Shown here: positions 27,760 to 38,340 of the stretch, piece by piece | Layout: every line of letters begins with the position of its first letter | Numbering within the stretch: the stretch's first letter is position 1 | Assembly (NCBI GenBank): GCA_964036045.1 | Contig: OZ038381.1 | Location: 115,775,790 to 115,839,789, forward strand | DNA: 64,000 bases | Reading direction: 5' to 3' | Origin: Eutreptiella sp. 'Long Island Sound 2002' | Lineage: Eukaryota; Euglenozoa; Euglenophyceae; Eutreptiales; Eutreptiaceae | The notes under the pieces: generated by a model | What the model saw: only the letters and a program-made list of their open reading frames with translations | Told to the model about the DNA's origin: nothing | Databases searched by the model: none | Program-made: the position numbers and the translations under genes

Positions 27760-29235
27760 GAAGAGGTGTTCGGCACCTTCCGCCAAGCCAAGAGCTGCCC
27801 CAACAACAGAGGCAACCAACGCCGGCAAGACCGGCGAACCAACAAAGCAACACCTGCGGCGCCTACACCCGGTGCGCCAGCTACACCACCCTCACCAATG
27901 ACAATACCCGAAGCAACACCTGCAGCAACCTCAACATCGGCATCACCAGCGACTCCAACACCCAGTGCATCACCTACGGCGCCCTCACCGTCAGCATCCC
28001 CAGGGCCACCAACAGGACTGGCGAGTCCACCGGCCAGCAACGCCGCCCACGAAGCCCCGGACAGGAATAGCGACAGCCGACGCCCAAACACAGGCCAAAG
28101 ACCACCCACACGCGGACCCACACCCGAACGACCACCTGCAGCACCCTCACCATCGTCATCACTGGTGACACCGTAAACCGTAACATCTCCTGCAGCACCC
28201 TCACCATTGGCATCACCAGCAGCACCATCAACCAAAGCATCGCCTGTCATACCCTCAGCATGGCATCACCTGAAGCATCACCGACAGCATCCTCTCCGTC
28301 GGCATCACCAGCAACACCGCAACCCGGCTGCAGCATCACCACCCACAGGGCCCTCACCCTAGGCACCACCCGGTACAACACCTGGAACACCAACACACCC
28401 ACCACCCTCACCATCAACAACACCAGCCGCACCCGCCGCCAGGAGCGGCGAGGAGCTGGCCCGACACTAGAGGCGACCAACACCGCCAGGACCGACGTTC
28501 CCACCAACCAGAACGCCCACTGGACCCTCCGCCAGGAGTGGCGAGGGCCCTCGCCCAGAACCACCGACGACCACCCAAGCGCGGACCCACATCCAACACC
28601 TCCAGCACCCTCACCGTCAGAGCATCACCCGCGGCACCATCAACCAATGCATCAACAGCAAAACCCTCACTATCGGCATGACCAGCGGCGCCAACACCCG
28701 GAGCACCACCAGTAGCACCCTCATGGTCAGCATCACCAGCGGCACCAACACCCGGGGCGTCACCTACACTACCATCCCCGACGGCATCACCCGGACCACC
28801 ACCGGCACCACCCTCACCGGCGGAATCACCAGCAGCACCGCCACCCAGCCGCAACATCCTCACCTACAGCACGCTCACCCTCAACATCGCCCGATGCAAC
28901 ACCTGCAACTGCAGACGCCACCGACATCGACAACACGATCACCTGCGCCAGCCTCACTATCAGCAGCCTCCTTCAGGACTGGCGAGGAGCTGCCCCGTCA
29001 CCAGAGACGACCAACACCGGCAGGACCGGCGAGCCAACCGACCAGTAACGCCCACCAGGGCCTCCGCCAGGAGTGGGGAAGGCTCACGCTCAGAACCGCC
29101 AACCACCACCCATGCGCGGACCCACACCCAGCAACATCACCAGGAATACCCTCACCATCAGAACAAGGCCAGACACGCGATCCACCAAAACATCACCTGC
29201 AGCACCCTCACCGTCAACATCACCAGCGACACCAA
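27760..29235. repeat. CACC-rich minisatellite with higher-order units (B1)
   Basis: Built from 12-30-bp variants of CACCCTCACCATCGGCATCA and CACCAGCGACACCAACACC. Superimposed is a longer unit (GAGCTGCCCC...GACCAACACCGGCAGGACC) seen near 27785, 28448 and 28985, and a CCGCCAGGAGTGGCGAGGG element near 28436, 28523 and 29065 that matches, inverted, the 62-bp minisatellite at 19 kb. The + strand ORFs here (for example 28260-28715) are repeat-derived. Confidence 0.8.
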
Positions 29236-29382
29236 CACCCGGCACAAGGCAAAGGAGTTCAACGTTCGTTTGGAAAGTTTGTAACGAAGATATTTGCCTG
29301 TTACTCAAAGGTGTCAGACGCAATAGCGTCTAGGAGAGAAAAACGCAGAAAAAGATTGCTGAATGGAACAACCAACCGTTCA

Positions 29383-29520
29383 GATATGTTGATGGTATGT
29401 TCGAAGCTTACATTGCTCTTGTGCTGACCGTTTCTTTACCACAACAGGGTTGCCTCGCTGTGTAGTCTGGCGATTTGGCTTTGAACTCCTTCCTCGCACA
29501 AAGATTAGCCAACAGGCCAA
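29383..29520 (+). other. Direct-repeat segment with candidate 53-bp intron (B1, left)
   Basis: About 130 bp matching 32074-32200. Both contain a GTATGT donor, a GTGCTGACC branch-like motif and an ACAACAG acceptor at the same spacing: 29395-29447 here and 32089-32141 there, 53 bp each. The acceptor is followed by TTGCCTCGCTGTGTAG. No convincing exon reading frame was found. Confidence 0.5.
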
Positions 29521-29599
29521 GGACAGCTGACAGACAACACACCTGCTGCGCATACCGGTGGGCAAGTGGCAGGGGGCACTTGACACCGCATACACCACA

Positions 29600-30060
29600 C
29601 GACGACTGGGCACCGGTGAACAAGCGCCAGGTCACCATGAGCACCGCACACACAACGCACCGGGCGCGCGGAACAGTACACAAGCGCCAAGTGGCCTCCG
29701 ACCCCGCAAACAGGACACACCAGGCATGCACACCGGTGAACAAGCGCCAGGTGGCCAAAGACACCCCACACACAAAACACCGGGCGCACACACCTGTGTA
29801 CAGGTGCCAAGTGGCCATGAACGCTACAACCACAAATCAGCGGGCGCACGCACTGGTGGACAAGCGCCAAGTGGCCACAGACATAGCACACAGAACACAC
29901 CAGGCGCGCACAGCGTTGAACAGGCGGCAAGTGGCCAGACACACCGCAGACACAACACACCATGCGCCCGCGCTGGTAAACAAGCGCTAAGCGGCCAAGG
30001 ACACCGCACACAGGACAGGCGGAGCAGGCACAACGGTGAACAAGTGCCAAGACCCCATCG
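29600..30060 (+). repeat. 60-bp minisatellite, left arm of inverted pair (B1)
   Basis: About eight units of 60 bp keyed on GGTGAACAAGCGCCAAGTGG and ACACCGCACACA. Starts lie near 29614, 29675, 29735, 29794, 29855, 29915, 29975 and 30034. The opposite arm is at 30640-31395. Confidence 0.9.
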
Positions 30061-30639
30061 ACACAGTCTTACCCTGGGGACATCCGTCCCTCCTACTGCC
30101 CCAGGACAGGCGCCTGTTAAGCCGCTCTCGCAGGTGCTTGCAAAAGCACTGTTGCAACCACCCGGTCCAGGTGTCCTGGGTGAGGAGGCGTCCCCACCTG
30201 TGTTGATGGGTAGGGCAACACCTCCCCTTCTTTGGGCAGCAGCTTGTATGGGCTTCCCAGCCATGTGGAGTATCCCCCACCACAGAGGGTGTTGGTCCAA
30301 CGATCGCCTCACCGCTATGACTGGATTTGTTGGGTGCCGCTGCTTGGCAGGCGACCCCCTCCTCGGCTGTGTACCACCTCCGCAGTCACCGGTTGCTTCC
30401 ATCGCTCCGAGGACGTTTGCCATGGTCTCGGATGCAGCCCGGCTGGGCTGGGACCAGCAGCCCTGGAGTACCGCCCCCGCTGTTGGACCAGCGGGTTGGC
30501 CGGGTCGCCCCAGTGCGTCCAACCCGTGGGGTGTAATTTGTTGACAGTTTTCCCTCTGGCGCCCTAGGTGTGCAAGTGTGTGCGGTGTACCTGGCCCCCT
30601 GCACGCCTGGCGTGTTGTCCCCTTAGTCTGCAGTGTGTG
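30061..30639. other. Non-repetitive core between inverted minisatellite arms (B1)
   Basis: Single-copy-looking DNA, open on both strands (within + ORF 29558-30544 and - ORF 30729-29824), with no motif in either. About 30% of the + ORF is repeat-derived, so I do not call a gene. It is conserved in copy 2 at 47212-47790. Confidence 0.45.
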
Positions 30640-31395
30640 GAATGTCCATGGCCCCTTGGCGCCTGTTAACCAGTGTGCCTGCTGCACGGTGTTCATGGCT
30701 CCTTTGCGCTTGTTCACCTGTCTGCACACCTGTTGTGTTGGATGTGCGGTGTCCTTAGCACCCTTGGGGCCTGTACACCGGTGTGCGTGCCTGGTGTTTT
30801 GTGTGTGCCGTGTCCTTGGCTCCTTCGCACTTGTTCACCGGTGTGCGCACCTGGCGTGTCTTGTGTGCGGTGTCTTGGCCATTTGGCGCCTGTTCACCGT
30901 GCGTGCGCACGATTTCTTGTGTTTGCGGGTTCCTTGACCCTGTGGAGCTGTTCACTGGTGTTCTTGCCCGCTGTGTTGTTTGTACGGTGTCTGTGGCCTC
31001 TTAACCGGGTGGACTGGTGTGGGCGCCCCCTGTGTTGTATGGGTGGTGTCCCTGGCCCCTTGGCAATCGTTCACCGGGCGTCCGCCTGCTGTATTGGGTG
31101 TGCGGTGTCCTTGGCCCCTTGGTGCTTGTTCACTGGTGTGCGCGCCCAGTGTATAATGTGTGCGGTGTCCTTGGCCTCTTTGCGCTTGTTCACGGCTGGG
31201 CGCGCCTGGTGTGTTGTTTGTGCAGTCTCCTTGGCCACTTGGCGCTTGTCCAGCGGTGTGTCAGCCCAGTGTGTAATGTTTGCGGTATCCGAGGCCTCTT
31301 GGCGCTTGTTCATCGGTGAACACGCCGGATTTTTTGTGTCTGCGGGGTCTTTGGCCTTTTACCGCTTGTTCACTGGTGTGCATGCCTTGTGTACA
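30640..31395 (-). repeat. 60-bp minisatellite, right arm of inverted pair (B1)
   Basis: About twelve units with GGCGCTTGTTCACCGGTGTG and TGTGCGGTGTCCTTGGCC, the reverse complement of the left arm unit. Several units are truncated. Confidence 0.9.
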
Positions 31396-32200
31396 ATAGA
31401 ACTGCACTTGAAAAAGCAAGAACCACCACACCAGTGCGGACGAAAAGAAAGTGTCATCAGAACGTGTTTAAGGAAAGCATTTGCTTGTTACTCAAAAGGT
31501 TTCATATGTAGTAGCGTGTACGATCAGGATCTTAGCCAATGTTCCCCAAAGTTGATTCTTTGGGCACATAAGACTCCAAAATCTATTGGTTTGCCACTGT
31601 TGTCTCACTTATACTCAGAAATACGGAATCCTACAATTTACCAAATGCAGAAAGCACACAGTCCAGCTTGCTTTCCACCAACACATTTTTCCTCTTTCAA
31701 ATCCCTATTGTCCTTGATCATAGAGGCACGTTGCAGTGGAAGAATTTAAAAAAAAGCAGTCCAGAAAAATGTAGCTGTTGAATCTCCTGGTCTGCACACA
31801 GTCCAGGCTTCGCCTCCGGTCACACAATGGTGGCACCTTGCTTGGCTGGGCGTCTGTGTGTGCATTTTTGCAGTATAAGGTGAAAGACAAATCGGACAGA
31901 ATTCAAACAGGAAATATTGGGTCGCTCATATACAAGGAACTGATCTCACACTGCCACTTTGTATCAAATGGTTGACGATGTAACACAGATGAGAGTGTAT
32001 GATTATGCGACTGTCCCTGGGTGCGCAACCTGGCAAGACAAAAACGCAGAAAAAGAACGGACCAGCCCGCTGTTCAGATATGATCTCCGTATGTCGCAAG
32101 TGTACAGTGCTCTTGTGCTGACCGTTTCCTTATCACAACAGGGTTTCCTCGCTGTTTAGTCTGGCGGCTTTGCGTTCACGTTCTTCCCCTCTTCACAGGT
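31396..32200. other. AT-richer spacer with second copy of the intron-like segment (B1)
   Basis: The stretch 31460-31510 (TTTGCTTGTTACTCAAA) and the stretch 32038-32200 resemble 29277-29520, flanking the minisatellite pair in direct orientation. Between them lie about 530 bp of unique sequence with no ORF above 80 codons. The 53-bp candidate intron is 32089-32141. Confidence 0.5.
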
Positions 32201-32219
32201 AAACAAACAAATTAAAGGT

Positions 32220-32525
32220 ATGAAGGAAGAATCGACCAAGCAGCTCGCACGTGGGGTTAGGTGGGAGGCAGTGCTCGGGGTTCATGTGCTTAGTCGGCTA
32301 GGCTACAGGGGGTTGTGCCTCTTTGTGCAGTTGTTCACTCCCTGCTTTCTTCTCTTCTCAGGTGCGGTGGGTGTTGTACGTGCAGTGTTGTTGTTCAACG
32401 TAGGGTTGTTCAACACATTTTACCTCATTCTTGCTGTGTTTTGTGGCCATCTTACACTCCGGGCTCCTGCTGGTTTGCATAAGAGACAGTGGAGCATGCA
32501 TGCACACAAAGCATCAATCGTTTAG
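32220..32525 (+). CDS. Possible small hydrophobic protein (B1)
   Basis: ATG-started ORF of 101 codons, preserved in copy 2 (49371-49676) with only two or three residue changes. After a charged start (MKEESTKQLAR) it has two strongly hydrophobic stretches, about residues 35-50 and 53-75, which could span a membrane. Against it: the nucleotide composition is T-rich and the hydrophobicity may simply reflect that; polypyrimidine-AG sites (CTCTTCACAG before 32200 and TTCTCTTCTCAG at about 32361) suggest intronic sequence; and conservation is expected from the recent duplication. No family is recognised. Weak call. Confidence 0.22.
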   Translation: MKEESTKQLARGVRWEAVLGVHVLSRLGYRGLCLFVQLFTPCFLLFSGAVGVVRAVLLFNVGLFNTFYLILAVFCGHLTLRAPAGLHKRQWSMHAHKASIV

Positions 32526-32650
32526 GTCTGTTTAAGACGCTTAGGGTTTGTTTGTGCTCCTCTTCGTCGTGCATTGACAGGCCGTGCATGGTGAGGAGAG
32601 TATGTACGCCCCAGGAGGGCCAATTCCTGGTTGCGTTGTTGGTTGTGGTT

Positions 32651-32665
32651 GGGGCCTCTCAAATG
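32651..32665. repeat. 15-bp direct repeat at B1/A3 joint, with filler
   Basis: GGGGCCTCTCAAATG. Compared with the unduplicated right end (49792-49799 then ATCTGTG) and the A1 start (TTGCCAG then TGACTC), the joint holds 15 extra bases (32649-32663) of which 13 copy the A/B boundary motif. Confidence 0.88.
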
Positions 32666-33498
32666 ACTCATTTCTGCGCTTACCCTCCGACTCTGTCCTT
32701 CCATCCTGATTCATCAAGACCACCAAGCGCGTGTGCCAACATTCGGAACGCGGTCCACTTGTCCGGTGCTCAGTGGCAAGACAGGATGCTGCAGCTCTCC
32801 ATGGGTACCATGTCGTGCCCCTGCCTATGCCAGCTGGCCTCTACCTGGCCTCTGCCTTTTTGAGTTATTAATTAGTATAGACACTGAGCACGTGGACCCC
32901 AGTGCGGACCCTTACCGACGTCGTTGTTGCCGTCGGTGTCGTCGTCGGCGTGTTCTGCACGTGTCCCGGTGTGTCGCTGTGCTACTGCGCAAACGTCCAG
33001 AGCACGTGTCGTCGTCAACAGCAGGAGTCGTCGTCGTCGTCAGCGTCGTCGACAGCAGCAGTCGTCGCTGTCGTCAGCATCGCAGTGGTTGTCTGCAGCA
33101 GCCGTCAGTGTCGCCAGTGTGGTGCTGCCGTGCCGTGCATTGCCGTCCTCCTTCAGACTGCGGTCCTGAGCCCATACCCAGTCGCTCTGCTCGCGGCCGA
33201 CGCACTCTCTCTACCTGTGATCCTCCCTCCTCTTCGTAAAAAAAAAACAAAGAAAACACCTGTCGTTGTTGCCCCCCCCCCCCCTCAGAGCCGATCCTCA
33301 CTGCTGGCTCTGAGCTGATGGGGAGCCCCTATCCCCCCTCGCTGCTGACATTTTTCCGCGCCGGAGTGCGCTACAGGATTTTTTTTTCTATGCAGTAATC
33401 CTGTCAGCGACGTCCGCTGCCTCCTACTAAGTAGATCTACCAGGCGCGCCCTTTTTCTGGCTGTGCTTTCTCGCCAGGGCGCTGCCTTAGGAGGGGAC

Positions 33499-33922
33499 TG
33501 TTAGCAGTAGGCAGCAGAGTACAGACTCCGGCGATCGCGACTCATCTGCGAGGTCGCTCGCGAGCGATAGGCCTGACAACGTAATACAGACGACATCAAT
33601 ACTACAGAGTACAGACAAAATTAGGACAGAGCACAGACAGAATTACGACAGAAAAAATAACGATTATGAAATAGCATGGTGATTGCATTTCACACATCCT
33701 GTATGCATGTGCTCTGTAAAGTATTCTGAGACTAGACTTCTGTGTGTTGCACAGGGTCTTTGTGACGATGTTGACTGTGGATTCACAGGCAAGTTCAACA
33801 ATTACGACGTGTATGAGCAGTGAATTGCTTTGAGGGCAAAGGTACAAGTGTGGTCTGGATTTGGAAACAAAGTTCACGTGTTTTGCAGCATTGGTCCTGT
33901 GCAGGAGCCTAGTGGCTTATCA
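33499..33922 (+). repeat. gypsy-1-type LTR in A3
   Basis: 424 bp, same ends and purine tract as the A1 and A2 copies. The AATAAA present in A1 and A2 is AAAAAA here (about 33652-33657). Confidence 0.93.
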
Positions 33923-35585
33923 GTATGTGGGCGGACAGCGGGGCCTGGTAGGGGATGGTGTTGGTTGGCCGTAGCGTTGCTCCTGGTCCGGTTGAGGGTT
34001 GTCCGTGGGCCTGGGGTGCGGGTTTCGAGTGACGGTGCGACGAGGTGCGTCGCGTGTCGGCGGCACCGCGTTCCGACATGAAGGTGGTGGCGGCGGGGGG
34101 GCGCTGTGGTGGGCGCTGCTGCCGCCAGGTCTGGGATCCCTGGGGGTGGAGGTCGTGGAGGACATTCTCGGGGGCCTGGGTTCGCGCTGTCATCGCGGCG
34201 CTGGGCTTGATCTTGGGCTTGGGTTTGGCAGCAGGCTGGGTCAGCGTTGCGGCGATGGGTTTGGGTGGCTGCTTTGCGGTGGTTTTGGGTTTCTGCCGGG
34301 CTGCGGGCGCGGGCTTCACTGAGCTGTGCCGCCGCCCTGGATGACCGGTAGCGGGTTCTGAGGCTGCGGCGGCCTTGGCAGTGGCCGGGGTGGGTTGTGC
34401 GCTGGATGACAATGTGGTGGTGGACTTGGATGCTGGGTCCTTTGGGCAATGAGAACGAGGGCGCGGGTTCGGTGATAGGGTTTGTGCGCGCGCTGTCCCT
34501 GGTGTCCCGTGTGCGTGCCGGTGCTGGTGGTGTGGGTGGGGTCATGTGTGGTTCGTGTTGGCGTCCTGGAGTTGTCTCCGCTGCGCCAGCAGGTGGGTCA
34601 TCCAGGGGGAATCCACCTCAGTTCCGAGACGTGCTGGTGTGACTGCTGGAGGCATCCGAGGGTGCCGAAGGAGCATTGCTGGATACCGGGCATGTCCTCT
34701 TCCGTGACGTGGGGGTAGTCTTTGCCTGGGGGTGTCTAAGCCCGGCCCTAACAGGGTCATGAGGCGGGCTGCAAACATGTACGGGCAGAGCTGTATGGTG
34801 ACAGTGTGTGGGGGGGTGGGTCCCGTGCGGTTCAGGGGGGCCTTCCTTCTGCTGCTGACGCAGGGTGACCTTCCACTGCTCTGCCGGGATCTGCCAGGTG
34901 CGTTGCGTTCATTTGGCATGGCAGTACATTGCCCTGCCAAGGCCCTGGTTGCCGCTGCAGATGAAGAGCAGCGCCTCCAGGGACTTGCGCCCCCCGGAGC
35001 CCCAGATGTGGGGGTCGTCAGGCTTGTCCTCCCTGGTGTACGTGTTGTGGCCCGGGTTGTGCGGGGGGGCTGGGGGTGTTGTCGGCTGGGAGGAGGGAGT
35101 CGGTGCCGTGGACCAGCCAGGTGTTGATTGGTGCGTGGTAGTGGGTGGTGGAGAGGGTGTAGTGCCTATTGTGCATGAGGGTCATGTACGTGGATGGGGC
35201 TGGCTGCTGGTTGTTGGGGCTGGGGATGTCGCCCGTGACGTGGTTCCTGAAGTTGCTAAGGGAGGTCACACGGTCAACCCACGTCCTTCTTCCCCAGTGC
35301 ATGATGTCGGTTGGGGTGGTGCTCGGTGGGGGCTGGGCAATGTTGGGCTCGTGGTAGCGGCTGCAGCCCTTGGTGGCCACCTGCCCAGGCTCGGGATTTC
35401 CGACAAGCTGTCGCCCCCAGTTGATGGGGGGCACCCAGACACGGTCCCCTTTGGAGGGCGGCTCTCGCCGTCAGGGGTGGCGAGCGGGGGGCGCTCGTGT
35501 CGGGCAAAGTGGATGAAGGCGTCCAAGAGGAAGTCTCGAGAGCCCTCCCTCAGGGTGGTCGCCTGGACGAGGGGGGCCTCTCAAA
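33923..35585 (-). pseudogene. Minus-strand protein of unknown family, paralogue 'A', copy A3
   Basis: Open stretches 35526-35266, 35434-35018, 34940-34542, 34545-33874 and 34412-33909 repeat those of A2, including the extra base near 34720 that separates LLGPGLDTP from the next segment. PPINWGRQL, TWLVHGTDSLL and the Lys/Pro/Ala basic region are all present. With A2 it shares changes that A1 lacks, so A2 and A3 are the closer pair. Same caveats as A1: broken frames, unknown family, truncated by the LTR. Confidence 0.5.
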
Positions 35586-35587
35586 TG
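35573..35587. repeat. 15-bp direct repeat at left edge of B2
   Basis: GGGGCCTCTCAAATG at the A3/B2 boundary, exactly 17,151 bp from 18422. Confidence 0.93.
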
Positions 35588-36158
35588 CGTTGGGTCGTGC
35601 CCGAGGTGTGGAGGCGTCGGTAGGTAGGTAGGTAGGTCTACTCGGTCGTGGAAAAGCGCCCCAGGGTTCCACATGGCGTCGCCCCTGTGACGAACAGGAA
35701 GAGGTTCCGCGCGTGAAGAGGGGAGGCGGCTTACATCCCGCTAGACCTGACTGGTGGCCCCCAACAAAGCGGCCCTGAGGAACACCAGGAGGGCTGATTG
35801 CTGCCAGCGTGACATGCTTGTCTCGCCGTGACGTTGTGCCCCCGTGCTTGCGCACGTCCCCTCCTTGGCGCGGAACCCTAGAGCTTCACCGGACTTCCTG
35901 GCGTATCCTGTTCCCAAGGCATGCATGCATGTTCTTGGTACTGAGGTTCCGAGGCGCTTGGGTGTCGCACGCTCCGCCTCGAGTCCCAAAGCAGTGCAGG
36001 CCTGAGGATGCAGTCTTACCCCCGGGCTCCGGATCTCGTTTGGCGGGGTCACCTGCATGGCACGGGCTGCCTCAGTGCCCGGGCTATGGACACTGGGTTT
36101 CCTACTGTTGTGTGGTGTTTGTGTTTGGGTCTGGGTTGTGTTTGGGCTGGGGTTTCGA

Positions 36159-36776
36159 TAACCCCGCCAGCCCTGGCTGGGGTCTTGGGTGGCTGTGTTT
36201 GGGTACGGGTTGTGGTTTCACCCCTCCTCTGCCGGCTGGGGATCGCCGTGTTTGCAGTTGGGCTTTGGTTTTGGCCTGCACCCCACCATTCTTGGTTGGG
36301 GTTTTTGGGGCGTGCGAGGTTGTGTGCGCGCTCCGCCTGTTACCCGCCGTTCCCGGCTCGGGTGGGCGGTGAGGGTGTGTGTGCTGGGGCTCGGGTTTCG
36401 GCTGCGCCCCGCCACTCCTAGGTGAGGTGTTGGGGCGTGTGTGTGTTTGTGTGCTTGTCCCGCCCGGTCCCGTGCACCTCCTGGCCGGGGATGCGGTGCG
36501 GGCGTGTTTGCTTGGGCCTGGGTTGCAGCCGCGCCCCGCCATTCCTGGCTGGGGTGTTGGGGTGTGTGTGTGTTTGGGTGCGCGCCCCCCTTGTACCCCG
36601 CCATTCCTGGCTCGCTTGTGCGGTGTGGGCGTGTGTGTTGGGCTCGGGTTTCGGCTGTGCCGTGCCACTCTTGGCAGGGTGTTGGGGTTTTCGTGCGTTT
36701 GTGCGTGTGCCCCGCTTGCACCCCGCCATTCCTGGCGGGGTGGTGTGTGTGTGTGTGGGTTGGGTTTTCGTCTGCT
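36159..36776. repeat. 62-bp minisatellite (B2)
   Basis: Same ten-unit array as 19008-19625, with no unit gained or lost. GGTA microsatellite at about 35619-35637 to its left. Confidence 0.88.
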
Positions 36777-38054
36777 CTCTGGTTTTCCTGGCTTTCTGTC
36801 TTGGGTGGTGGGGCGAGTCTGTTTCCCATCACCCCCTGGGGGGCCGCCAGTGGCTTTGGGGTGTGCGGGTGTTGCCGTGGGCGGGTTTTGCCCCCTCCCC
36901 CCTTGGTTTGTCGTGTCGTGGCTTTGTGGTGTCTGTCGGTCGCTGTCCCGGCCCTGGGTCTCGTGGTCTCCGTCCCCCCTTCCCCTCTGGTTTGGCCTGC
37001 GCCTTCGTGTGTTTGTCGTTTTTTTTCTCTCCGTCTCCGCCCTAGCGTGGTGTGTGTCGGCATGTTTCGGGTGTCCCTTCATCCGGTGGGTCGCTGCTCT
37101 CGGTTTGGTGTCGCCGGTTTTGGGTGGGTGGTCCTCTGGTGTCCCTTCGGGCGGTCCCGCCTTTGGTGTCGTCTGGCTGGGGGGCCTCTTGTGGTGTGGG
37201 TGGGCGGCTTCGTCGCTGTGGGCCTTCCTCGTGCCCCTCCCCCCTGTTTCTTTTGGAGGGGGGGTCCTGCATGTTCCTCCCCCTGCCTTCCCTTGGCTGG
37301 TGCAGGCACTGGTCGCCATTTGGTGTGGTCAACCGGGTAGCTGCTGGCGCTTGCATTTTGGTTGGCCTTGCCCCGGCCCCATGAGTCGGGTTGGTTGTGT
37401 ACATGCTTGGCTTGGCGGCCCTTCCTGCCGAGTTAGGTCCTGGCTCTGCCGGCTGGGCGGTTGCGCCAGGCGGCTTCGTGAGGCCCTGGGTTAGGAGGGC
37501 TGGGCATTTCTGTGTCCCCCCGCCCCCTCGGTGCCGGTATTAACTTTCCGGCGGAGGTTTGTGTGGGCGGACCGCCACCGTCGTTGCCGGGCGTGCAGTG
37601 GCCCCTGGTCGCCGAGTTGCGGGCTCGTGCGGCGCCTTCCGGGGTGTTCGGCGGCTTGGCTGGGTTAGACCCTCAGTCAGTGTCCCTTGCTTTGGTGTTG
37701 TGGTGTGCTGTCGTGCGCTGTGCCGCGCCGTGCCGTGTTTTGCCGTGCTGCGTCCTGCTGCTCTGTGCTGTGTTGCGGTGCGCTCTGCTGGATCGTGCCG
37801 TGTGGCGCCGTGTCGTGCTGTGGTGTGCCGCGCAATGCCGCGTCGCGTCGCGTCGTGCTGTGGTGTGTTGCATCGTGGGGTGCCTTGTCGTGGTGCGTTG
37901 CACGGTGGTGCGCTGCAGTGCGTTGTGCCGTGCTGCCTCGTGTTTTGCCGTGGTGGGTCGGTGGATGTTAGTCCGGCCCGTCGTGGTGCGGAGTGCGGGT
38001 CGGAGTGTGGCTGGTTGGTGGCTGGGGGATGCCGTTAGGTCACCTATGATCTTA
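36777..38054. other. G/T-rich low-complexity DNA (B2)
   Basis: Counterpart of 19626-20903. No gene is supported. The GTGCTGTGCCGTG-like stretch is at about 37687-37966. Confidence 0.6.
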
Positions 38055-38340
38055 CGGGGAGTAGTCTGGCCATAACTGAAATACCGCACAATTGGTTGCC
38101 AGATTCGTCGATCGACGAAATGGTCGCACCAAATCAACAGGACATTTGAATTTGCAGCCGCAATGTCAACACCTGTGCCCAAAACGTTCCATTCCGCCTG
38201 AATTAACATTCAATTTCATAATCTTGGTTCCTTGTAACGTTACAGTTGTTCTGTCAGAAAAACCAATCAAACGTCGCACCGATTGGTCTGTTGATTGATT
38301 TGCACCTGTTTCTGCTTTTTTTGCTTAGCTGTGCCAAAGG

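Larger units (their letters stand above)
15510..32663. repeat. 17.15-kb tandem duplication, copy 1 (A2 + B1)
   Basis: Matches 32664-49799 with offset 17,151 bp. The offset changes only at a few short indels: 3 bp lost in A and C runs near 16.1 kb, +1 near 23.78 kb, -2 in a G run at 26.11 kb and +1 near 27.23 kb. Substitutions are sparse by eye. Confidence 0.96.
32664..35585. repeat. Tandem block A, copy A3
   Basis: Third copy of block A, closest to A2. It differs mainly in run lengths (10 versus 11 A, 13 versus 15 C). Confidence 0.95.

Noticed and set aside
29558-30544. 328-codon + strand ORF
   Set aside because: Its first half is the 60-bp minisatellite (20-residue periodicity is forced) and the second half has no motif; the minus strand is equally open.
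32736-32870. Duplicate small ORF starting near 12655, 15579 and 32733 as a conserved gene
   Set aside because: Its conservation follows from the tandem duplication of block A; position in the gypsy-1 3' region and composition do not support coding.
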